Positions 39,330 through 49,141 are shown, numbered from the stretch's first letter. The stretch is DNA of 64,000 bases from Massilia atriviolacea (GCF_003953935.1 NZ_RXLQ01000006.1:62001-126000), one strand, 5' to 3'. Translations and numbers: made by a program. Notes: generated from the letters alone by a model not told the origin.

Positions 39330-41639
39330 ATGCAAAATCTCCTCCATAACCTCAATCCCGAACAACTCGCCGCCGTCACCCTGCCGCCGCAGAGCGCCCT
39401 GATTCTCGCGGGCGCCGGCTCCGGCAAGACGCGCGTGCTGACCACCCGCATCGCCTGGCTGATCCAGACCGGCCAGGTGTCGCCGGCCGGGATCATGGCG
39501 GTGACGTTTACCAACAAGGCCGCCAAGGAAATGCTGACCCGCCTCTCGGCCATGCTGCCGGTGAGTACGCGCGGCATGTGGATCGGCACCTTCCACGGCC
39601 TGTGCAACCGCTTCCTGCGCACCCATTACCGCGACGCCGCGCTGCCGCAAACCTTCCAGATCCTCGATTCCCAGGATCAGTTGTCGATGATTAAACGTTT
39701 GCTGAAAGCGAACAATATCGACGACGAAAAGTATCCGGCCAAGAATCTGATGTATTTCATCAACAACGCCAAGGACCAGGGCTTGCGCGCCAACCGGGTC
39801 GAGGCGCACGACCCGATCGAACGCAAGATGGTCGAGTTGTACGAGCTGTACGACAACCAGTGCCAGCGCGAAGGCGTTGTCGATTTTGCCGAACTGCTGC
39901 TGCGCGCCTACGAACTGCTGCAACGCAACCAGCCGCTGCGCGAGCACTACCAGGCGCGCTTCAAGCACATCCTGGTCGACGAGTTCCAGGATACCAACGA
40001 CCTGCAATACAACCTGCTCAAGCTGCTGGCGGGGCAGGGCCAGCAAGTGGCCGGCGCGCTGTTCGCCGTGGGTGACGACGACCAGAGCATTTATGCCTTC
40101 CGCGGCGCCAACGTCGGCAACATGAGCGCTTTCGAGCGCGAATTCCGGGTCCAGAACCTCATCAAGCTCGAGCAGAACTACCGCTCGCACGGCCACATCC
40201 TCGACAGCGCCAACCACCTGATCGCCAACAACAGCAACCGCCTCGGCAAGAACCTGCGCACCGACGCCGGCCATGGCGAGCCGGTGCGCATCTACGAAGC
40301 CTCGTCCGACCTGGAAGAAGCGCAGTGGATCATCGAAGAAGCCAAGAGCCTGATGGCCGAGGGCGCGCTGCGCAGCGAAATCGCGATCCTGTACCGCTCG
40401 AATGCGCAGTCGCGCGTGATCGAGCACGCCCTGTTCGCGGCCGGCCTGCCGTACACCGTCTACGGCGGCCAGCGCTACTTCCAGCGCGCCGAGGTCAAGC
40501 ACGCGATCGCCTACCTGCAGCTGATGGACAATCCGCACAACGATTCGGCCTTCCTGCGGGTGGTGAACTTCCCCACGCGCGGCATCGGCATGCGCTCGAT
40601 CGAGGCGCTGCAGATGGCCGCCGAACAGCATGGCATTTCGCTGTACGCGGCGGTGCCTTACGTGGCGGGCAAGGCCGGTTCCTCGCTGGGCGGTTTCGTC
40701 AAGTTGATCGAAGGCGCCCGCTTCGAGACCCAGCAGCTGGCGCTGCCCGAGATGGTGCGCGTGGTGCTGGAAGCGAGCGGCCTGCTGCAGCACTACCAGA
40801 ACGAAAAAGAAGGCGCCGACCGCATCGAGAACCTGGAGCAGATGGTCAATGCGGCTACCCAGTTCGTGCAGGAAGAGGGCTTCGGCCAGGGCGCGCCGGC
40901 CTACCTCGGTCCCAAGACCCACGCCAGCGTGGGCGAACTGCTGGTCGAGGGCGACGGCGTCGAGGTCATCGAGGCCGACACGCCGCTCAACATCGTCATG
41001 TCGCCGCTGTCGGCGTTCCTCTCGCACGCCTCGCTCGAAGCGGGCGACGCCCAGGCCCAGGCCGGGCAGGATGCGCTGCAGCTGATGACGGTGCACTCGG
41101 CCAAGGGCCTGGAATTCGACGCGGTCTTCATCACCGGCCTGGAAGAAGGCCTGTTCCCGCACGAGAGCAGCTCGCGCGAGATGGATGGCGTCGACGAAGA
41201 ACGGCGCCTGATGTACGTGGCCATCACGCGCGCCAGGAAGCGCCTGTACATGAGTTTTACGCAGACGCGCATGCTGCACGGCCAGACCCGCTACAACATG
41301 AAATCGCGCTTCTTCGACGAGCTGCCCGAGGAGGCGCTCAAGTGGCTGTCGCCGCGCGTGCAGTCGCACTGGTTCGGGAACAAAAAATCGGCCTGGGACG
41401 ACGCCAAGTTCACGGGCGGTTCGGACAACAGGATCGCCCAGCAGATCGCGCAGAAAGCGGCCAGCAACGGCCCCGGATGGCGCATCGGCGAATCGGTGGC
41501 GCATGCCAAGTTCGGCGAAGGGGTGATCGTCAATATCGAAGGCGGCGGCAGCAATGCGCGCGCCCAGATCAACTTCGGCAAGGCCGGCATGAAGGTGCTC
41601 GACCTGTCGGTGGCCAAGCTGGAACGGGTCGGGCGCTGA
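39330..41639 (+). CDS. uvrD: UvrD-type DNA helicase II
   Basis: A superfamily 1A 3'-5' helicase of 769 residues used in mismatch and nucleotide-excision repair. Helicase motifs are in order: LILAGAGSGKTRVLTTR (I), VTFTNKAAKEM (Ia), LVDEFQDTN (II), VGDDDQSIYAFRGA (III), LEQNYRS (IV), LMTVHSAKGLEFD (V) and YVAITRARKRL (VI). The C-terminal region (FGEGVIVNIEGGGSNARAQINF) is the RNA-polymerase-binding tudor-like domain of UvrD/PcrA. The start MQNLLHNLNPEQLAAV is conserved. Confidence 0.95.
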   Translation: MQNLLHNLNPEQLAAVTLPPQSALILAGAGSGKTRVLTTRIAWLIQTGQVSPAGIMAVTFTNKAAKEMLTRLSAMLPVSTRGMWIGTFHGLCNRFLRTHYRDAALPQTFQILDSQDQLSMIKRLLKANNIDDEKYPAKNLMYFINNAKDQGLRANRVEAHDPIERKMVELYELYDNQCQREGVVDFAELLLRAYELLQRNQPLREHYQARFKHILVDEFQDTNDLQYNLLKLLAGQGQQVAGALFAVGDDDQSIYAFRGANVGNMSAFEREFRVQNLIKLEQNYRSHGHILDSANHLIANNSNRLGKNLRTDAGHGEPVRIYEASSDLEEAQWIIEEAKSLMAEGALRSEIAILYRSNAQSRVIEHALFAAGLPYTVYGGQRYFQRAEVKHAIAYLQLMDNPHNDSAFLRVVNFPTRGIGMRSIEALQMAAEQHGISLYAAVPYVAGKAGSSLGGFVKLIEGARFETQQLALPEMVRVVLEASGLLQHYQNEKEGADRIENLEQMVNAATQFVQEEGFGQGAPAYLGPKTHASVGELLVEGDGVEVIEADTPLNIVMSPLSAFLSHASLEAGDAQAQAGQDALQLMTVHSAKGLEFDAVFITGLEEGLFPHESSSREMDGVDEERRLMYVAITRARKRLYMSFTQTRMLHGQTRYNMKSRFFDELPEEALKWLSPRVQSHWFGNKKSAWDDAKFTGGSDNRIAQQIAQKAASNGPGWRIGESVAHAKFGEGVIVNIEGGGSNARAQINFGKAGMKVLDLSVAKLERVGR

Positions 41640-41678
41640 GCGTGCGCGGCGGCGCACCGTGCGCCGCCGCCATGCGGC

Positions 41679-42452
41679 TTATTTGAGGGCCGCTTCCTTC
41701 TGCAACAGCGAGGGATCGCCGAAGATCTGGCGGTAGGCGGCAAAGATCGCGCACTGCAGCAGCAGCACGAACTGCAGCATCAGCCACAGGATGGCAATCT
41801 GCCCGCCCTTGCTTTTGCCCAGCACCATCCCCACCACCAGCGAGGCGCCGACGAACATGGCGACCCACGCCATCAGCATCAGCGCGAACGGGCGGATCGC
41901 CCCGAAGATACCGAACACGCTGTAGAAGGTCGCCTTGCCCGGCTTCATCTGCTGCCAGTAGGCCAGTGCCGGCGCGAAGCACATCAGCAGCAGCGCCGCG
42001 CCCTGCAGCAGGCCGGCCAGCAGCACGACCTGCATGTCGGCCGGGCTGATCTGCAATGTCCCGCGCTGGGCCAGCGGCACGCTCATCTGCTTGATGAATT
42101 CCGGCGAGATCATGAACGCCGGAATCAAACCCAGCACGATCGAGATCAGCAGGTAAATCAGGCCCAGCTTGCACAGGCGGGCCAGGGCCGGCGGCCGGAA
42201 GCCGGTCAGCAGCACGCCCGGCGCGACCGGCTGGTCCTGTCCGATCAGGTTACAGGCCTGCATGATCGCCATGCTGAACGAGGGAATCAGCACCATGGTC
42301 AGGATTTGCCCCAGGAAGGGTATCGTGGCCAGGGTCAGGCTCATCAGCAAAGTGGCGAACAGCAGCATCGTGAGGATGGCCGGCTGCTTGCGGAACAGGG
42401 CGAAGCCCTGCTTGATCCAGTGCCATCCGGTGATCGCGGGCAGGCGGCTCAT
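41679..42452 (-). CDS. BPSS1780-type multi-pass membrane protein
   Basis: A 257-residue protein with about six hydrophobic helices. It begins [21 protein letters not shown], typical of the betaproteobacterial BPSS1780 membrane family. Function is unknown. It overlaps the thrB stop by four bases (ATGA) on the minus strand, so it is translationally coupled to thrB, an arrangement common in Burkholderiales. Confidence 0.82.
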   Translation of the reverse strand: MSRLPAITGWHWIKQGFALFRKQPAILTMLLFATLLMSLTLATIPFLGQILTMVLIPSFSMAIMQACNLIGQDQPVAPGVLLTGFRPPALARLCKLGLIYLLISIVLGLIPAFMISPEFIKQMSVPLAQRGTLQISPADMQVVLLAGLLQGAALLLMCFAPALAYWQQMKPGKATFYSVFGIFGAIRPFALMLMAWVAMFVGASLVVGMVLGKSKGGQIAILWLMLQFVLLLQCAIFAAYRQIFGDPSLLQKEAALK

Positions 42453-43408
42453 GCGAACAATCCCGGGGCGGGGGTGGCGATGCGCTCGCGCAGGATGCGC
42501 TCGAAATGGGTCGGGTCGTGCGGAGTCAGCATTTCGGCCGCGCGCGGCAGGTAGAGGTCGTACAGGCGCGAGAGCCAGAAACGCAGGGCGGCGGCGCGCA
42601 GCATCGGCTGCCAGGCGGCCTGCTCGTCGGCCGTGAACGGGCGCAGCGCGTGGTAGGCGTCGAGCAGGGCGCGCACGCGGGCCGGGTCGAGCACGCCGGT
42701 ACCGGTGTCGATGCACCAGTCGTTGACGGTGACGGCCACATCGAACAGCCAGGTGTCGCAGCCGGCGAAATAGAAATCGAAGAAGCCGGTCAGGCGCTCG
42801 CCGACGAACATCACATTATTGCGGAACAGGTCGGCGTGGACCGGACCGCGTTCGAGGCGGTGATAATGGTCGCAGGCCGCAAACGCGGTCTGGAAATGCA
42901 TCTCGGCGCGCAGCAGATGGGCGTTGCGTTGGTCGAGGAAGGGCAGGACCAGCGGCGTGGTGTCGTTCCACCAGTCGAGGCCGCGCAAGTTCGGCTGCCG
43001 CAGCGGAAAATCGCGTCCGGCCAGGTGCATCTTCGCCAGCATCTGCCCGACGGCGGCGCAATGGACCGGCTGCGGCGCCATCTGCGAACTGCCTTCGAGT
43101 TTGCTGACGATGGCGGCCGGCTTGCCGTGCAGGGGCACCACCAGCTCGCCGTCCTGGTCCGGTACCGGGGCCGGCACCAGCACCCCGCGCTCGGCCAGGT
43201 GGCGCATCAGCTGCAGATAGAAGGGCAACTGCGCGAACGTCAGATTCTCGAAAATCGTCAGCACGTACTCGCCGCGTTCCGTATCGATGAAAAAATTACT
43301 GTTTTCGATGCCGGAACTGATCCCTCTGATGGCGATGGCATTTCCTAGTGGAAACTTCTTCAACAACAAAGTCAGGTCATCCAGGGTGACCGCGGTAAAA
43401 ACTGCCAT
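42449..43408 (-). CDS. thrB: homoserine kinase (choline-kinase-like fold)
   Basis: A 319-residue kinase of the APH/choline kinase fold, the Pseudomonas/Burkholderia type of ThrB that phosphorylates homoserine in threonine synthesis. Signatures: [18 protein letters not shown], the catalytic loop [14 protein letters not shown] and the metal-binding [17 protein letters not shown]. It follows the DUF2782-like gene by about 80 bases on the minus strand and overlaps the downstream membrane protein gene. Confidence 0.93.
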   Translation of the reverse strand: MAVFTAVTLDDLTLLLKKFPLGNAIAIRGISSGIENSNFFIDTERGEYVLTIFENLTFAQLPFYLQLMRHLAERGVLVPAPVPDQDGELVVPLHGKPAAIVSKLEGSSQMAPQPVHCAAVGQMLAKMHLAGRDFPLRQPNLRGLDWWNDTTPLVLPFLDQRNAHLLRAEMHFQTAFAACDHYHRLERGPVHADLFRNNVMFVGERLTGFFDFYFAGCDTWLFDVAVTVNDWCIDTGTGVLDPARVRALLDAYHALRPFTADEQAAWQPMLRAAALRFWLSRLYDLYLPRAAEMLTPHDPTHFERILRERIATPAPGLFA

Positions 43409-43486
43409 GTGAAAGCGAAGGGTAAGGTAAGTCGATCGAAATGAGCGCCCGCGCGCGAACGGCAGGGCGCGGGCGGGTGGTGCGGA

Positions 43487-43903
43487 TTACTTGGCTGGCG
43501 CGGGCGGCGGGACCGGTGCGGCTTCGGTCTCGGCGGCGGCTTCGCTGGCGGCTTTTTTCTTCTTGTTCAGGTCGAATTCACCGACCTGCCATTGCGGGCC
43601 GCGCAGGGCGGAGCCGTTGGCATCGAGGCCGGAACTGCCGGCGGCGGGGTTGGTGCCCTTCATCGTATAGCTGCTCTTGCCGGATTTCACTTTCACTTCC
43701 GTGGTGCGGCCGTTTTCGCGTTTTTCGCTGATTTTCGGCTCATTCGCGCGCGGGGTGGCGATGGCGGGGGCGAGGTTGCTGTCGTCGAGGCGTTCGAGCT
43801 TCGGCGGCGCGTCGCTCGGCTTGGATTGCTGGGCGCCGGCGAGGTTCGCCGAAGCGAGCAGTGCCAGGGCCAGGAAAGTACGGAAAGAAGAAGTGCGCAG
43901 CAT
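43487..43903 (-). CDS. exported DUF2782-like protein
   Basis: A 138-residue protein with a signal peptide (to about residue 24, AGA), a short central domain (LERLDDSNLAPAIA; TTEVKVKSGKSSYTMKG) and a Lys/Ala/Pro-rich C-terminus. The ERLDD pattern and location between polA and thrB fit DUF2782 proteins of betaproteobacteria. Function unknown. The ATG at 43903 precedes the signal peptide directly. Confidence 0.7.
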   Translation of the reverse strand: MLRTSSFRTFLALALLASANLAGAQQSKPSDAPPKLERLDDSNLAPAIATPRANEPKISEKRENGRTTEVKVKSGKSSYTMKGTNPAAGSSGLDANGSALRGPQWQVGEFDLNKKKKAASEAAAETEAAPVPPPAPAK

Positions 43904-44367
43904 GATAGGGTCGCCTTTTGAACGTGTAGTCCATTGTAACAAACCGCCGCCCCGCCTGTGGAAACACATCGTACCATCACCAAAATTCCTACCCCTCCCT
44001 TCCTCTCCCCCTACAACCGGGGTCAGAGCTTTAACTTGCAACAATACCGCTGAGATACGGCATATCGGTTCAACACTGCGCTCAATCGGTGTTTTGGCGG
44101 GAAAGCGCCGTCAAAAAGCAGCGCAATCGGTTCAAATCCCGTTCGCACGATGCAAAATGTTGCAAGTTAAAGCTCTGACCCCGGTTTGAAGTTCCAGAAT
44201 GTTGCAAGTTAAAGCTCTGACCCCGGTTGGAAGCTCGGTTTGGCGGGGGGAAGTTGCTGGCCGGAGCTCAGGTCCCGGTTCGGCTTCGGGGCGGACGTGC
44301 TTTCTGCGATAATGGCCGCTACGCTGCCGCGCCCTTTTTGTCGCGGCTCAACCTCATTTTTGGCACT
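43904..44367. other. intergenic region between the DUF2782-like gene and polA
   Basis: About 460 bases without a credible gene. It contains three copies of a REP-like repeat (44015-44228) and, nearer polA, an extended -10-like TGCGATAAT around 44305 that may be the polA promoter. The flanking divergent genes both need promoters here. Confidence 0.6.
44015..44228. repeat. REP-like repeat cluster with inverted and direct copies
   Basis: A 29-base unit beginning AACCGGGGTCAGAGC and ending TTGCAACA occurs forward at 44015-44043 and inverted at 44158-44186 and 44200-44228; the last two form a direct repeat with 42-base period. All copies look identical. The GGGGTCAGAG head is reminiscent of REP/BIME elements mobilised by REP-associated tyrosine transposases. 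No transposase gene is in the window. The 114 bases between the inverted copies could form the interior of a hairpin. Confidence 0.75.
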
Positions 44368-47112
44368 ATGCAAAATACCCTGCTGTTAGTCGACGGTTCC
44401 AGTTATCTGTACCGTGCGTTTCATGCCCTGCCCGATCTGCGCAGCCCGGACGGCCATCCCACCGGCGCCATGCATGGCATGGTCAATATGCTGCGCCGCT
44501 TGCGCCAGGATTATCCGGCCGCCTATATCGCTTGCGTGTTCGATGCCAAGGGCAAGACCTTTCGCGACGATATGTATCCGGAATATAAGGCCACGCGCGC
44601 GTCCATGCCGGACGACCTGCGCCTGCAAATCGAACCGATCCACGAGGTGGTGCGCCACATGGGCTGGCCGATCCTGATGGTCGACGGGGTCGAGGCGGAC
44701 GATGTCATCGGCACGCTCTCGGTCCAGGCCTCCAGCCTGGGCATGAATACCGTCGTCTCCACCGGCGACAAGGACCTGGCGCAGCTGGTCAACGACAAGG
44801 TCACCCTGATCAATACGATGAGCAACGAGAAGCTCGACGAAGCCGGCGTGCTGGCCAAGTTCGGCGTGCCGCCCAAGCGCATCATCGATTACCTGACCCT
44901 GATCGGCGACACCGTCGATAACATCCCGGGCGTGGCCAAGTGCGGCCCCAAGACCGCCCTCAAGTGGCTGGCGCTGCACGACAGCCTCGATGGCGTGATC
45001 GCCAACGCCGCATCCATCGGCGGCGCGGTGGGCGAGAACCTGCGCCAGGCGCTCCCCTGGCTGCCGCAGGGCCGCGCCCTGATCACCGTCAAGACCGATT
45101 GCGACCTGGCCGCGCACATGGTGTCGATCGCCGACACCCTGGTGGCGCAGCCTGAAAACAAGGAGGGCCTGAAAGCCTTCTTCGAGCGCTATGGCTTCAA
45201 GACCTTGCTGCGCGAAGTGCTCCAGCGCGACGACGAGGGCGCCCCGCGCGCGCTGCTCAACTCCCCCGAGGGCGACCTGTTCCCCGGCGCGGTGGTGCCG
45301 GTCATGCGCGGCGAGTACGAGACCGTCGTCACCGAGGAAAGCCTGGAGCGCTGGCTGGCCCTGATCGACAAGGCCGAACTGACCTCGGTCGACACCGAAA
45401 CCACCTCGCTCGATCCGCTCACGGCGCAGATGGTCGGCATTTCGCTGTCGGTCGAAGCGGGCAAGGGCGCCTACATCCCGCTGGCGCACCGCTACGCGGG
45501 CGTACCCGAACAGTTGAACCGCGAGGCGGTCCTGGCGCGCATGAAGCCCTGGCTGGAAGACGCGTCCAGGCCGAAGCTGGGCCAGAACCTCAAGTACGAC
45601 AGCCACATCTTCGCCAACCACGGCGTGACCTTGCGCGGGATCGTGCACGACACCCTGCTCGAATCGTATGTGTTCGAGTCGCACAAGCCGCACGACATGG
45701 ACAGCATGGCCCTGCGCCACCTGGGCTACACCACGATTCCCTTCACCGACGTGTGCGGCAAGGGCGCGGGCCAGATCTGCTTCGACCAGGTCGACCTGGA
45801 GCGCGCGACCGAATACGCGGCCGAGGATTCCGACATCACCCTGCGCCTGCACCAGGCCATGAAGGGCCATGTCGAGAGCGACGAGAAGCTCAATTTCATC
45901 TACCGCCAGATCGAATTGCCCACCTCGGTGGTGCTGCACAAGATCGAGCGCAACGGGGTGCTGATCGATAGCGAGCTGCTGAACCTGCAGTCGGGCGAAC
46001 TCGGTGCGCGCATCATGGAGCTCGAACAGAAAGCCTACGAGCTGGCCGGCGGTCCGTTCAACCTCGGATCGCCCAAGCAGATCGGCGAGATCTTCTTCGG
46101 CAAGCTGCAGCTGCCGGTGGTCAAAAAGACCCCGAGCGGCGCGCCCTCGACCGACGAGGAAGTGCTGCAGAAGCTGGCCGAAGACTATCCGCTGCCGAAA
46201 ATCCTGCTCGACTACCGCGGCATGTCCAAGCTCAAGTCGACCTACACCGACAAGCTGCCCAAGATGGTCAACCGCGAGACCGGCCGCGTGCACACAAATT
46301 ACGCGCAGGCCGTCGCCGTGACCGGGCGCCTCTCGTCCAACGAGCCGAACCTGCAGAACATCCCGGTGCGCACGGCCGAAGGGCGGCGCATCCGCGAAGC
46401 CTTCGTCGCCGGTCCCGGCAACGTGATCGTGTCGGCCGACTATTCGCAGATCGAGCTGCGCATCATGGCCCATATTTCGGAAGACGCGGCCATGCTGCGC
46501 GCCTTTGCCGAGGGCGAGGATATCCACCGCGCCACCGCCGCCGAGATCTTCGGCGTGGCGCCGGCCGAGGTGCAGAGCGAGCAGCGGCGCTACGCCAAGG
46601 TGATCAATTTCGGCCTGATCTACGGCATGAGCGCCTTCGGCCTGGCCGCCAACCTGGGCATCGAACGGGCGGCGGCGCAAAGCTATATCGACAAGTACTT
46701 CGCGCGCTTTTCGGGCGTGCGCCAGTACATGGAAGACACGCGCATGCAGGCCAAGGCGCGCGGCTACGTGGAAACCGTGTTCGGACGGCGCCTCTGGCTG
46801 CCCGAGATCAATTCGCCGAACGGCCCGCGCCGCCAGGGTGCGGAACGGGCCGCGATCAACGCGCCGATGCAGGGCACGGCGGCCGACCTGATCAAGCTGG
46901 CCATGATCGCGGTGCAGGACTGGCTCGAAGCCGACGCCCTGGGCACGCGCATGATCATGCAGGTGCACGACGAACTGGTGCTCGAAGTGCCGCAGGCGGA
47001 ACTGGAGCTGGTCAAGGCCAGGCTGCCGCAGCTGATGGCGGGCGTGGCGGCCCTGAAAGTGCCGCTGCTGGCCGAAGTGGGTATCGGCAAGAACTGGGAA
47101 GAGGCACACTAG
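44368..47112 (+). CDS. polA: DNA polymerase I
   Basis: A 914-residue family A polymerase for repair and Okazaki fragment processing. Domains in order: 5'-3' exonuclease (LLLVDGSSYLYRAFHAL; VEADDVIGTL), 3'-5' exonuclease with intact acidic motif (SVDTETTSLDPLTAQM; GQNLKYDSH), and polymerase with DYSQIELRIMAH, RRYAKVINFGLIYGMSAFG and MQVHDELVLEVP. All three activities should be present. The start MQNTLLLVDGSS at 44368 is conserved; the upstream open frame runs into the repeat cluster. Confidence 0.96.
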   Translation: MQNTLLLVDGSSYLYRAFHALPDLRSPDGHPTGAMHGMVNMLRRLRQDYPAAYIACVFDAKGKTFRDDMYPEYKATRASMPDDLRLQIEPIHEVVRHMGWPILMVDGVEADDVIGTLSVQASSLGMNTVVSTGDKDLAQLVNDKVTLINTMSNEKLDEAGVLAKFGVPPKRIIDYLTLIGDTVDNIPGVAKCGPKTALKWLALHDSLDGVIANAASIGGAVGENLRQALPWLPQGRALITVKTDCDLAAHMVSIADTLVAQPENKEGLKAFFERYGFKTLLREVLQRDDEGAPRALLNSPEGDLFPGAVVPVMRGEYETVVTEESLERWLALIDKAELTSVDTETTSLDPLTAQMVGISLSVEAGKGAYIPLAHRYAGVPEQLNREAVLARMKPWLEDASRPKLGQNLKYDSHIFANHGVTLRGIVHDTLLESYVFESHKPHDMDSMALRHLGYTTIPFTDVCGKGAGQICFDQVDLERATEYAAEDSDITLRLHQAMKGHVESDEKLNFIYRQIELPTSVVLHKIERNGVLIDSELLNLQSGELGARIMELEQKAYELAGGPFNLGSPKQIGEIFFGKLQLPVVKKTPSGAPSTDEEVLQKLAEDYPLPKILLDYRGMSKLKSTYTDKLPKMVNRETGRVHTNYAQAVAVTGRLSSNEPNLQNIPVRTAEGRRIREAFVAGPGNVIVSADYSQIELRIMAHISEDAAMLRAFAEGEDIHRATAAEIFGVAPAEVQSEQRRYAKVINFGLIYGMSAFGLAANLGIERAAAQSYIDKYFARFSGVRQYMEDTRMQAKARGYVETVFGRRLWLPEINSPNGPRRQGAERAAINAPMQGTAADLIKLAMIAVQDWLEADALGTRMIMQVHDELVLEVPQAELELVKARLPQLMAGVAALKVPLLAEVGIGKNWEEAH

Positions 47113-47185
47113 GAGCGGGCGCCATCATCAATCGATCCGGCTACTGAGCGCGAACGCGGCCGATGCCGACGCCGGCTGGTCCGGC

Positions 47186-48181
47186 GTGGCCTTGGCGCCT
47201 GCGCGCAAGAGGGATGCGCGCGACCTGACCGACGGCGCGCCCGCTACGCCCGGTTCGGTCGGCGTGCCGGCCGGGCGCGATGTCCACGCCATCGGCACGT
47301 GTCCGCCAGCCCGATCCGGCCCCATCGGCGCCGGACTGGGCAGCCGATGCCACGGAGCGGTACAATGCCCGGCTTGCGACAGTCGCAAGCGTTGTTCAAG
47401 AGGCTACAAAATCGATCCGACCCTCATTTCCATCCTGCTGGCAACGACCATCGGGGGTGTGCTCAGCATTTCCGCCGCTGCCGTGTTTTCGTTCGCCTTG
47501 CTGTCGAAGATGGTCGAGCGCATGGTCAGCCTGTCGGTCGGGATCATGCTGTCGACCTCGCTCCTGCACGCCTTGCCGGAAGCCTTCAAGTCGGGCGTCG
47601 ACCCGCGCAATCTGTTCGCCACCTTGCTGGCGGGCTTGCTGACATTTTTCATGCTGGAAAAGTTCGCCATCCTGCGCCATTCGCACCATCACGAAGGCGA
47701 TGGCCACCACCATGCCCACGGGCACGACAAGCGCGAGGCGGGCAAGGCCGGCTGGATGATCCTGCTCGGCGACGGCATGCACAACTTTACCGACGGCATC
47801 CTGATCGCCGCCGCCTTCATGGCCAATCCGGAACTGGGCATCGTGACCGGGCTGGCCATCATCGCCCATGAAATCCCGCAGGAAATCGGCGACTTCATCG
47901 TCCTGCTCAATGCCGGCTTTTCGCGCACCCGCGCCTACCTGTTCAACCTGCTGTGCAGCCTCATGGCCGTGGCCGGCGGATTGCTCGGTTATTTCACCCT
48001 GGACAGTGCCAGCGGCTTGATTCCGTATGTGCTGGTGTTCGCTTCCTCGGGCTTTTTGTATATTGCGGTCAGCGATTTAATGCCGCAAATGCAACGCCGC
48101 GCCACCGTGCGCGAATCCATTCCGCAAGTCTTGCTGATCGGCGTGGGCGTGCTGATCGTCCTGTTCCTCACCAACGGCTAA
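47186..48181 (+). CDS. ZIP family metal transporter
   Basis: The membrane part (from about 47411) has eight hydrophobic helices typical of ZIP divalent-metal transporters, a His-rich loop (HSHHHEGDGHHHAHGHD) and the conserved helix 4/5 metal motifs GDGMHNFTDGILIAAAF and IIAHEIPQEIGDF. It imports zinc or related metals. The start is uncertain: the only in-frame GTG (47186) gives about 75 unconserved residues, while a TACAAT promoter-like element at 47361 lies downstream of it. Translation may start near KIDPTLIS at about 47411 from a non-standard codon. Confidence 0.85.
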   Translation: MALAPARKRDARDLTDGAPATPGSVGVPAGRDVHAIGTCPPARSGPIGAGLGSRCHGAVQCPACDSRKRCSRGYKIDPTLISILLATTIGGVLSISAAAVFSFALLSKMVERMVSLSVGIMLSTSLLHALPEAFKSGVDPRNLFATLLAGLLTFFMLEKFAILRHSHHHEGDGHHHAHGHDKREAGKAGWMILLGDGMHNFTDGILIAAAFMANPELGIVTGLAIIAHEIPQEIGDFIVLLNAGFSRTRAYLFNLLCSLMAVAGGLLGYFTLDSASGLIPYVLVFASSGFLYIAVSDLMPQMQRRATVRESIPQVLLIGVGVLIVLFLTNG

Positions 48182-48404
48182 TCGGGCGCGCAGCGGCATC
48201 GATTGCCGCTGGCGCTTCTTTTTATTCCGCTCCGGATATCGAATTTCCTCCTGTTATATCGCTCAGGCCGGAATACGCAGGGCCTTTAGCCCCGCTCAAG
48301 TCCGCGCTATTGTTTAGCCCGCCAGCCTCTTTATACTGAACCCTGATGCAGCAATCCGGTGAATCGAGACCACCTTTTGCCTCGTAGCCAGTTTAGGAGG
48401 ATAT

Positions 48405-48671
48405 ATGGCTGAAATCGTCCTGTTTGAACACGCCAATTATCACGGTGCTCATAAACATTTATTCGGTTCGGAAACGAATCTGAATGCGCCCGATGATAAT
48501 TTTTTCAATGACAAGGTTTCCTCGTTTGTCATCCTGTCTGGCCGCTGGCAGTTCTATCGCGATGCCAATTTCCAGGGGCCGGCCTCGCAGGTTTTCGGCC
48601 CGGGCCGCTATAACTGGGTCGAAGCGGTGAACGTGCCGAACGATTCCATTTCATCGGTCAGGCTGTTGTAA
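48405..48671 (+). CDS. beta/gamma-crystallin family protein, copy 1
   Basis: An 88-residue single-domain protein with two Greek-key motifs: IVLFEHANYHGAHKHLFG and WQFYRDANFQGPASQVFGPG. The calcium-binding signature (N/D)(N/D)xx(S/T)S occurs twice (NDKVSS and NDSISS). No signal peptide. Microbial members bind calcium and have been linked to stress; the function here is unknown. A strong AGGAGG ribosome binding site lies just before the ATG. A paralogue follows 80 bases downstream. Confidence 0.88.
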   Translation: MAEIVLFEHANYHGAHKHLFGSETNLNAPDDNFFNDKVSSFVILSGRWQFYRDANFQGPASQVFGPGRYNWVEAVNVPNDSISSVRLL

Positions 48672-48751
48672 GTGCAATAGCCCGAGCTGGCGGCGAGCGC
48701 CATGGCGCTGTACCGGCCACGTTTGCCGCCCTTATCCGCTAAGGAGGATTT

Positions 48752-49024
48752 ATGGCTGAAGTCGTGTTATACCAACATATCGATTTTCGGGGCCGCGAGA
48801 AACATTTGTACGGTTCGGAACCGAATCTGAATGCGCGCGACGATAATTTTTTCAACGATAAAGTATCGTCATTCGTCGTGGTCTCGGGGCGCTGGAAGTT
48901 TTATCGCGACAGCAATTATCGCGGGCCGGCATCGCGGGTATTCGGGCCGGGACGCTATTCCTGGGTCGAAGCGGTGGATATTCCGAACGATTCCATCTCG
49001 TCGGTGCGCCTGATGTCGGCCTGA
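48752..49024 (+). CDS. beta/gamma-crystallin family protein, copy 2
   Basis: A 90-residue paralogue of the gene at 48405, about 75 percent identical by eye, with the same two Greek-key halves (VVLYQHIDFRGREKHLYG; WKFYRDSNYRGPASRVFGPG) and both calcium motifs (NDKVSS, NDSISS) intact. It also has a strong AGGAGG ribosome binding site. The pair is a tandem duplication, retained with conserved binding residues. Confidence 0.88.
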   Translation: MAEVVLYQHIDFRGREKHLYGSEPNLNARDDNFFNDKVSSFVVVSGRWKFYRDSNYRGPASRVFGPGRYSWVEAVDIPNDSISSVRLMSA

Positions 49025-49141
49025 TCCACGGCCGCATCCATGACAAGCGCGGTAGCCAACAAGATCAAGCGCTTGTCATCAAGCTGTCATATCCGTATGC
49101 GAGGCTGTGCGCATACAATAACAACAAGGAAGAAAGAAAAC

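Noticed and set aside
44386-47109. A 907-codon minus-strand open frame opposite polA
   Set aside because: Arises from codon bias in GC-rich polA; the translated product is His/Arg/Gln-rich without motifs.
49040-49141. Longer start for the GRDP-like protein at 49040
   Set aside because: An AAGGAAG site lies directly before the ATG at 49142, and the upstream codons show no coding character.
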